From Roseicyclus sp. (GTDB taxonomy: Bacteria > Pseudomonadota > Alphaproteobacteria > Rhodobacterales > Rhodobacteraceae): 11,755 nt of DNA. Below are positions 7,239-11,755 of this stretch, in pieces. The position numbers and the translations under genes were made by a program. The number at the start of each line of letters is the position of its first letter. Position 1 is the stretch's first letter. The stretch is taken from the NCBI GenBank assembly GCA_018401055.1, contig JAGYLB010000043.1, positions 1 to 11,755 on the forward strand, in the 5' to 3' direction. The notes beneath the pieces were generated by a model. It was not told where the DNA came from. It saw nothing but the letters and a program-made list of their open reading frames with translations, and did not search any database.

Positions 7239-8486
7239 TTACCGGATTGCGACAGAAGATGCACGGGGCACCGATCGGTTTCCCCGCTCATGCTGCAAAA
7301 AAACCGCCCATTCGGCTGCAACCCGGGACCGGTAGCGCCAGAACTGAACCCGCCTGCCCGCACGGTCGGAGGGCCCGAACAGCCCACCACGCTGCTCCCA
7401 CCAACCGCCTTCGGTGAATTGCACCCAGTGCTTGCGCGGCGTCGGCTCCAAGAGCATCAAGGCTGCAGGTCGCCCCGTCGCCACATCCGTGGCGGCCTGA
7501 TCGCGCAGGGTCCTTGCGTGGTGCAGCCAGCCGTCGCGGCGGATCATCTCAGGCGGCAGCTCGGTATTGAGCTGTACGAAGGCCTGAGGCCCGGCGGGAG
7601 GACAGTTTGGCACATCGCTGCGCCGATCCCGGCCCTCGGCAATGCCCGCGGCGAGGCTTTCCATCAAACTGCGCATTTCGGCCGGGCCGATGCGCCGTGC
7701 CCGCGCCAGCCGCAACAACCGCGCGCGCTGATCTGCGACCAGCAGGTCCAGCGCGGAGTCCAGTGCGTCAGGGGCGTGTTTGCGCAGAAATAGCGCGCTG
7801 GACGCACCGATGTCATGCAGGCTCAACGGCACCCGGTCGGCCCGGCGGCGGGCGCTGGCCGCAAACCCGTGGTGAACACGCGCCAACGGCAGATACTCCG
7901 TTTCTGCGCCGGCCGCTGCTAGGCGCAGCGCCAGATCAGTTTCGTCGAGGTAGAACCTGAAACCTGTGTCGAACCCGCCAGTTTGGGTCAGATATTCGCG
8001 CCGGACAGCCATGTTGGTGCCATGCAGCTTCAGGACTTCGGCGCGGTCGGGCGAAGCCTGCCCCTCAAGCCATCTGTCCCGGCCCTGACGGTCCACAGCC
8101 ATCCGGCCCCATTGCAGCGATATCCCGTTGCGCCCAAGAACCGGGCCGGTCACGGCGCCGACCTCAGGCCTGTCGAAACCCCGCAGCAGCGCCTCGGCCC
8201 AGTCCGGTTCGGGCACCGCATCATCATCGATGAAGGCCACCACATCCCCCGATGCGACGGCAAGACCTGCGTTGCGCGCGACCGAGATGTTCTCAACATC
8301 CTGCGGCAGCAAGGTCAGCCTGTCAGCGATAGGCAGCCTGCGCGCAACGGCCAAACCGTCAGCGTCAGCCACCACGATCACCTCGAAGCGGATCGAGCGC
8401 AGTTGCGACAGCGCAGTCAGGCAACGGGCCAGCGCGCGGGGACGGCCGGCGCTGACCACAACGACGCTGAGCCGCGCCGCGGGCAT
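7239..8486 (-). CDS. Glycosyltransferase family 2 with aromatic-rich C-terminal extension
   Basis: A 415-residue protein. The first ~240 residues form a GT-A family 2 domain: RLSVVVVSAGRPRALARCL (5-23), FEVIVVADADG (34-44), NISVARNAGLAVASGDVV (66-83), the metal-binding FIDDDAVPEPDW (85-96), LHGTNMAVRRE (154-164) and GGFDTGFRFYLDETDLALRL (170-189) with the catalytic-base region ETD. Residues 240-300 are a charged helical linker and 300-415 a separate module rich in Trp and Phe (KHWVQFTEGGWWEQRGG, 352-368), for which I know no function. The DD-D motif is intact, so activity is expected; donor and acceptor are unknown. The ATG overlaps the stop of the kdsB-like gene by one base (TGATG), pointing to translational coupling. 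An alternative reading is a glycan modification enzyme with a C-terminal targeting or substrate-binding module. Confidence 0.88.
   Translation of the reverse strand: MPAARLSVVVVSAGRPRALARCLTALSQLRSIRFEVIVVADADGLAVARRLPIADRLTLLPQDVENISVARNAGLAVASGDVVAFIDDDAVPEPDWAEALLRGFDRPEVGAVTGPVLGRNGISLQWGRMAVDRQGRDRWLEGQASPDRAEVLKLHGTNMAVRREYLTQTGGFDTGFRFYLDETDLALRLAAAGAETEYLPLARVHHGFAASARRRADRVPLSLHDIGASSALFLRKHAPDALDSALDLLVADQRARLLRLARARRIGPAEMRSLMESLAAGIAEGRDRRSDVPNCPPAGPQAFVQLNTELPPEMIRRDGWLHHARTLRDQAATDVATGRPAALMLLEPTPRKHWVQFTEGGWWEQRGGLFGPSDRAGRRVQFWRYRSRVAAEWAVFLQHERGNRSVPRASSVAIR
7264..7286. repeat. Imperfect inverted repeat in the 3' end of the GT2 gene
   Basis: Arms cgggg (7264-7268) and ccccg (7282-7286) flank the perfect 10-base palindrome accgatcggt (7270-7279). 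It lies within the last codons of the GT2 gene, about 50 bp from the galU-leader hairpin. It may be chance in GC-rich coding sequence or a second structural element at this junction. Confidence 0.3.
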
Positions 8487-9286
8487 CAGGGCAGGGCCAT
8501 CTCGGCCAGCATCGCCTCGATCCGGGGCACATCTTCGGGATTGTTTAGTTCCCAGAATTTACGACCCTGTGCAGCGACTTCGACACAGAGCAACGGCTGC
8601 CCCGCCTCAAGAAAGCGCAGTTGTTCCAGACCTTCCAGTGTCTCCAACGCGCCGACCTTCCATGTGGGGTAGGCGCGCAGGGCGTCAGGTCTATAGGCGT
8701 AGACGCCGACATGGTGAAAGACGGGCGTCGGTTCATCGGCGCCGTAGGTCGCGGTGGTGAAGGGGATCACCTCTTTCGAGAAATAAAGACCCCGCATGGC
8801 GTGATCGACCACGGCTGTCGTGCCCCCGACGCGGCCCGCCGCCCGGTCGGCCTTGAAGGCCGCCAGCGTCTCGCCATCGCAGCGCAGGATCGGGGTCGCA
8901 ATCGCAGCGTCCGGGTCGCCGCGCAGACCCGCGATCAGAGCGCTCAAGAACCACGGCGGCGTCAAGGGCGCATCGCCTTGAAGGTTCACCACCATCTCGA
9001 CACCGTCGCCCAGCTGGTCCAACGCCTCGGCGCAGCGTTCGGTGCCGTTGCGCGCGTCGGAGGAGGTCATAAGGACACTGGCACCAAAGGCCCGGGCGGC
9101 ATCCGCGATCCGGTCATCATCGGTAGCGACATGGATGGCGTCGAACTCCGCGACCTCGCAGGCGGCGCGCCAACTACGCTCGATCAGGGTCTGTGCAACA
9201 CCCGTCGCACCACGCAGCAGGGCCAGCGGCTTGCCGGGATAGCGGCTGGAGGCATAGCGCGCCGGGATGATGCACACGACACTCAT
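8486..9286 (-). CDS. kdsB: KdsB-like CMP-ulosonic acid synthetase (variant)
   Basis: A 266-residue cytidylyltransferase-fold protein. KdsB joins CTP and Kdo to give CMP-Kdo, used for lipid A inner core and for the Kdo linker of ABC-exported capsules. Seen: IPARYASSRYPGKPLALL (7-24), IHVATDDDRIADAA (51-64), NGTERCAEAL (80-89), GLYFSKEVIPF (166-176) and HHVGVYAYRPDAL (191-203), all KdsB-like. Two metal-site motifs differ from the family: QGDAP (103-107) instead of QGDEP, and ELNNPEDV (246-253) instead of VDTPEDL, so one expected aspartate is Asn. The enzyme may therefore be a divergent Kdo paralogue or activate another ulosonic acid. The start at 9286 overlaps the cysQ stop (ATGA) and gives the family N terminus; a longer in-frame extension to 9766 runs antiphase through cysQ and is rejected. 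Fold sure, exact substrate not. Confidence 0.85.
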   Translation of the reverse strand: MSVVCIIPARYASSRYPGKPLALLRGATGVAQTLIERSWRAACEVAEFDAIHVATDDDRIADAARAFGASVLMTSSDARNGTERCAEALDQLGDGVEMVVNLQGDAPLTPPWFLSALIAGLRGDPDAAIATPILRCDGETLAAFKADRAAGRVGGTTAVVDHAMRGLYFSKEVIPFTTATYGADEPTPVFHHVGVYAYRPDALRAYPTWKVGALETLEGLEQLRFLEAGQPLLCVEVAAQGRKFWELNNPEDVPRIEAMLAEMALP

Positions 9287-10113
9287 GCCGGTTTCAGATC
9301 CACACCCGGCGCGTGGGCGATGAAAAAGCCATTGGCGAAGCCCGCCTTGCCATAGGTGAAGGGCTGGTGATCCTCGAACCGGATCACATGGCCGCCCGCG
9401 CCGCGCAACACCGCGTCGCCCGCCGCCGTATCCCATTCCATCGTGCGACCCAAACGGGGGTAAAGATCGGCCTCGCCGGTGGCCACAAGGCAGAACTTGA
9501 GCGAGGACCCGGCGCTTTTCATGTCTGCGACATCGTATTTGCCAATATAGGCGTCCGTCGCGGCGTCGCGGTGGGATTTCGACGCGACCACATAAAGCGC
9601 GGCATTGTCCGGCGTTCCGACCCTGATCGGCGTGACAGAGCCGATCACATCTGGATCGAAGGGCCCGGTTTCCTCGACGCTTTGACCCCTCGCATCGGTG
9701 TAGAACAGCCGCCCCTGGGCCGGCGCATAGACGACACCACGCGCCGGGACACCGTTTTTGACCCAAGCAATGTTGACGGTGAAATCACCGCGCCGCTGGA
9801 TGAATTCCTTGGTGCCATCGAGCGGATCGACGATCAGGAAACTGTCGACAGCCTGCGCATGGCTGTCGGCCTGTTCCTCGGTCACCAGCGCCAGATCGGG
9901 GAAGGCCGCCCGCAACCGGGTCGAGATCAGCGCATCCGCAGCCTCGTCGGCCTCGGTCACGGGGCTGGCGTCGGATTTGGATTTCACCTCGAAATCATCG
10001 GCATCGTAGATCTGCATGATCCGCTCACCCGCCTCGATCGCGGCCGCGCGAAACACGCGCATCATTTGATCGTAATCCAAATCCGCCTCCATTTGGCCGT
10101 GATTGTGTGCCAT
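9283..10113 (-). CDS. cysQ: 3'(2'),5'-bisphosphate nucleotidase
   Basis: A 276-residue member of the lithium-sensitive, Mg-dependent inositol-phosphatase fold. CysQ removes the 3'-phosphate of PAP, the by-product of PAPS-using reactions, to give AMP, and limits PAP/PAPS build-up. All metal-site motifs are present (numbered from the ATG at 10113): SPVTEADEAAD (50-60), VTEEQ (77-81), VDPLDGTKEFIQRRGDFTVN (95-114) and EWDTAAGDAVLRGAGG (226-241). It is first in the eight-gene minus-strand operon that ends with a PAPS-dependent sulfotransferase, which gives a direct reason for its presence. The start is uncertain: 10113 is used, 10092 (Met8) is possible, and GGAGG lies unusually far (15 bases) ahead of 10113. 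An inositol monophosphatase role is less likely given the CysQ-type KEFIQRRGDFTVN segment. Confidence 0.92.
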   Translation of the reverse strand: MAHNHGQMEADLDYDQMMRVFRAAAIEAGERIMQIYDADDFEVKSKSDASPVTEADEAADALISTRLRAAFPDLALVTEEQADSHAQAVDSFLIVDPLDGTKEFIQRRGDFTVNIAWVKNGVPARGVVYAPAQGRLFYTDARGQSVEETGPFDPDVIGSVTPIRVGTPDNAALYVVASKSHRDAATDAYIGKYDVADMKSAGSSLKFCLVATGEADLYPRLGRTMEWDTAAGDAVLRGAGGHVIRFEDHQPFTYGKAGFANGFFIAHAPGVDLKPA

Positions 10114-10152
10114 ACCATGCTGCGTTATCCTCCGAGCAACCCTCAGGGGCAA
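10103..10152. promoter_or_regulatory. Possible overlapping divergent promoters between cysQ and the permease gene
   Basis: Weak sigma-70-like pairs are visible on both strands with 17-base spacing. Plus strand: TTGTGT (10103-10108) and TATCCT (10126-10131). Minus strand: TTGCCC (complement of 10147-10152) and GATAAC (complement of 10124-10129). Each hexamer matches consensus only 3-4 of 6, and alphaproteobacterial promoters are poorly predicted by this. Gene orientation requires a promoter for cysQ and one for the permease nearby, but these exact sites are a guess. Confidence 0.25.
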
Positions 10153-10157
10153 GAGTG
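10145..10157 (+). promoter_or_regulatory. Shine-Dalgarno plus alternative GTG start of the permease gene
   Basis: AGGGG (10145-10149) stands 5 bases before an in-frame GTG at 10155, which would add eight residues (VAQRQTQH) to the permease. The ATG at 10179 has no clear ribosome site but starts the protein at MFQARRT, where I remember related permeases starting. The sequence alone does not decide between them. Confidence 0.35.
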
Positions 10158-10178
10158 GCTCAGCGGCAGACCCAGCAC

Positions 10179-11000
10179 ATGTTTCAGGCAAGACGCACGC
10201 AATCGACCTTCAGCCTTGCGCTGAACATGCTGGAACTCACCTTCCACGCGGCCTCGCGCAAGGTGCGTCAGACCCATCGCAACGCCGTGCTCGCCATCGC
10301 GCTGAGCGTCGTGCAATCCATGCTCTTCATCGCCGCCTTCTACGTGATGTTCACGGTGCTTGGGCAGCGCGGCGCAGCCGTGCGGGGCGATTTCATGCTC
10401 TACCTGCTGACCGGCATTTTCGCCTACCTCACCCACATCAAGGGTGTGCAGTCGATCATGGGCACGGAGAATTCCACCTCCGCGATCATGCAGCACGCAC
10501 CGATGAACACGATGGTGGCGATCTTGTCCTCGGCGCTGAGCGCGCTTTACACGCAGACGGTCAGCCTTCTGGTGCTGCTTCTGATCCTGCACACGATGTT
10601 CACGCCCCTGACCTTTGCCTACTGGCCGGGTGCGCTGATGATGTTCCTGCTGGCCTGGGCATCGGGATGCGTCATCGGACTGGTGTTGATGGCGGCCAAG
10701 CCGTGGATGCCGGAATTCGTGAACATCCTGCAACTGGTCTATGTGCGGGCCAACATGATCGCGTCAGGCAAGATGTTCGTGGCAAACATGATGCCCACGG
10801 CGATCATTGCCTTTTTCGACTGGAACCCTTTGTTCCACATCATCGACCAGGCGCGCGGGTTCACCTTCGTGAACTATTTCCCGCATCACTCGAACTGGGA
10901 ATACCCGGTCTATGCCACGCTCGTGCTGCTGGTGATCGGCTTCATGGGCGAGGCCTATACCCGCAAGCATGCCTCGGCCAGCTGGGGCGCGGGGCGCTAG
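10179..11000 (+). CDS. ABC-2 type polysaccharide export permease (KpsM/Wzm-like)
   Basis: A 273-residue inner-membrane protein. Hydrophobic stretches near residues 36-60, 73-87, 112-140, 150-173, about 203-215 and 241-258 give the six-helix layout of ABC-2 exporters such as KpsM and Wzm, after a short basic cytoplasmic N terminus. The C-terminal loop DWNPLFHIIDQARGF (214-228), with the NPL and R pattern, is typical of capsule and O-antigen permeases, as is the cytoplasmic loop TSAIMQHAPMNTMVA (100-114). Such permeases move finished polysaccharide across the inner membrane with an ATPase (KpsT/Wzt); no ATPase gene is in the window. It is divergent from cysQ and stands alone, converging on alkB with 1 bp between stops. 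Its likely cargo is the glycan made by the neighbouring operon, which is inference from proximity. The start could be the GTG at 10155. Confidence 0.87.
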   Translation: MFQARRTQSTFSLALNMLELTFHAASRKVRQTHRNAVLAIALSVVQSMLFIAAFYVMFTVLGQRGAAVRGDFMLYLLTGIFAYLTHIKGVQSIMGTENSTSAIMQHAPMNTMVAILSSALSALYTQTVSLLVLLLILHTMFTPLTFAYWPGALMMFLLAWASGCVIGLVLMAAKPWMPEFVNILQLVYVRANMIASGKMFVANMMPTAIIAFFDWNPLFHIIDQARGFTFVNYFPHHSNWEYPVYATLVLLVIGFMGEAYTRKHASASWGAGR

Positions 11001-11001
11001 G

Positions 11002-11607
11002 TTAGTCCACCACGCGCAGGGTCAGGTTGATGCGCCCGCCACGCGGCAACAACGTGGAACTGCCGGGGCGCACCCGGTCTATCCCGTGATAGGCCAACCG
11101 CGCCAGACCGCTCAGAACCGCCACATCCCCGGAGCGGAGCCAGATGGAGCGCGTCTTTCCCCCACGCACCACACCCCCGACCCGGAAAAGCGCGTCATCG
11201 CCCAGCGAAATCGAAACGACCGGCATCGTCAGATCTGCCTCGTCGCAATCCTGGTGCAGGCCCATGCGAGCGGCCTCGTCGTACCAGTTCACAAGGCAGC
11301 ATTGGGGGGCACGGTCGACTCCCGCGACGGCGTCCCACACCGCCAGCACCGAGGCCGGAATCGGCGGCCATGCAACGCCCATGGGATGCGTCTTGTCGTA
11401 ACGATAGCCGCGGCGATCCGAGATCCAGCCGTAGTTTCCCGCCGCCGTCATCCTGACCGACATCTTGTGGCCATGGGTCGTTTCCGGCGTGAAGAGCGGC
11501 GCTGCGGCGACCACCGCGCGGATATCGGCGACCATCGCCGCCTGCACATCGGCCGACAACCAACCGGGCCACACCGTCACGCCACCCACATCCACCGCTG
11601 CCATCAT
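11002..11607 (-). CDS. alkB: AlkB-family alpha-ketoglutarate-dependent dioxygenase
   Basis: A 201-residue Fe(II)/2-oxoglutarate oxygenase of the AlkB family, which oxidatively removes alkyl groups such as 1-methyladenine and 3-methylcytosine from DNA or RNA bases. The catalytic set is complete: the HxD pair His118/Asp120 (GLHQDCDE), the distal His174 (AYHGIDR), and the RxNxTxR motif (RINLTLR, 192-198) whose arginines bind 2-oxoglutarate. The substrate-side MTAAGNYGWISDRRGYRY (53-70) closely follows the bacterial AlkB pattern. AGGGGG (11615-11620) is 7 bases before the ATG at 11607; a second Met follows immediately. No Ada-type regulator is present. It converges on the permease gene with a single base between stops and has no evident link to glycan synthesis. 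Confidence 0.93.
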   Translation of the reverse strand: MMAAVDVGGVTVWPGWLSADVQAAMVADIRAVVAAAPLFTPETTHGHKMSVRMTAAGNYGWISDRRGYRYDKTHPMGVAWPPIPASVLAVWDAVAGVDRAPQCCLVNWYDEAARMGLHQDCDEADLTMPVVSISLGDDALFRVGGVVRGGKTRSIWLRSGDVAVLSGLARLAYHGIDRVRPGSSTLLPRGGRINLTLRVVD

Positions 11608-11755
11608 GGCAATTCCCCCTGATTTCTCGCCCCGTCCAGCGCTTGCAGGGGCAAATCCACCTCCCTATATACCGTCCGAACCGGTCGGGCGTGCAGCCCC
11701 GGCCAAGTCTAACACCATCACGAAGGCGGCACCGGGGGCCTGAACGGACCCGCCA
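11608..11755 (-). other. Upstream region of alkB, no supported gene
   Basis: The 148 bases contain the alkB ribosome site and, read on the minus strand, a TATATA box (complement of 11665-11670) without a convincing -35 partner 16-18 bases upstream. A minus-strand frame open from the window edge to a TAG at 11665-11667 (28 codons) could be the end of another gene, but nothing in it is recognisable. Confidence 0.25.

Noticed and set aside
6216..7793. A 525-codon plus-strand open frame across galU and the GT2 gene.
   Set aside because: It is antisense to canonical galU and shows no family motif; a shadow frame.
9287..9766. A 160-residue N-terminal extension of the KdsB-like protein.
   Set aside because: It runs through cysQ in another frame, has low-complexity Arg/Cys/Gly content, and the family N terminus begins exactly at the ATG overlapping the cysQ stop.
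10151..10178. A short stretch (gtggctcagcggcagacc) resembling the D-arm of a tRNA.
   Set aside because: No matching acceptor, anticodon or T-arm follows; the sequence continues directly into the permease gene.
10103..11005. A second long frame on the plus strand overlapping the permease.
   Set aside because: The other frame has the clear membrane helices and NPL motif of an ABC-2 permease; this one is hydrophilic and His/Arg-rich, a shadow.
1..11755. Insertion sequences, CRISPR arrays, phage genes or toxin-antitoxin pairs.
   Set aside because: No transposase, integrase, direct repeat array or small paired genes were seen; nearly all sequence is taken up by the genes listed.

Overview
The window is GC-rich chromosomal DNA from an alphaproteobacterium, most likely a Rhodobacteraceae / Roseobacter-group species. 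This rests on the hpf-ptsN pair, the codon use, and the style of the glycosyltransferase, CysQ and KpsM-like proteins; no database search was possible. I saw no insertion sequence, phage gene, CRISPR array, tRNA or rRNA.

Layout. (1) Bases 2-863, plus strand: the 3' end of a long-form ribosome hibernation factor (hpf) and a complete ptsN, separated by a strong GC hairpin. (2) Bases 868-10113, minus strand: a tightly packed run of eight genes. In transcription order they are cysQ, a kdsB-like gene, a GT2 glycosyltransferase, galU, a GT4, a second GT2, a GT14 with a large uncharacterised C-terminal region, and a two-domain sulfotransferase. Most junctions are stop/start overlaps or gaps of 3-16 bp; the only sizeable gap, 72 bp with a perfect 8-bp hairpin, lies in front of galU. 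(3) Bases 10179-11000, plus strand: a KpsM/Wzm-type ABC-2 permease, divergent from cysQ. (4) Bases 11002-11607, minus strand: a complete alkB-like dioxygenase, convergent with the permease with 1 bp between the stops. The last ~150 bases hold no gene I can support.

How it fits together. galU supplies UDP-glucose, the KdsB-like enzyme supplies a CMP-activated ulosonic acid, four glycosyltransferases build a glycan, and the sulfotransferase would add sulfate from PAPS. Each sulfation yields PAP, an inhibitor of sulfotransferases, and CysQ at the head of the same operon removes PAP. The KpsM-type permease next door could carry the product out. I read this as a locus for a sulfated, Kdo- or ulosonate-linked surface polysaccharide (capsule-like). 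The chemistry is inferred from families; the structure is unknown.

Points of most interest: the sulfotransferase/CysQ pairing; a KdsB-like enzyme that departs from the family at both metal-site motifs; a sulfotransferase gene with a second domain of altered PAPS-binding motif; a GT14 enzyme (the class that includes animal core-2 and xylosyl transferases) fused to an unknown domain beside a sulfotransferase; and an exporter permease with no ATPase partner in view.
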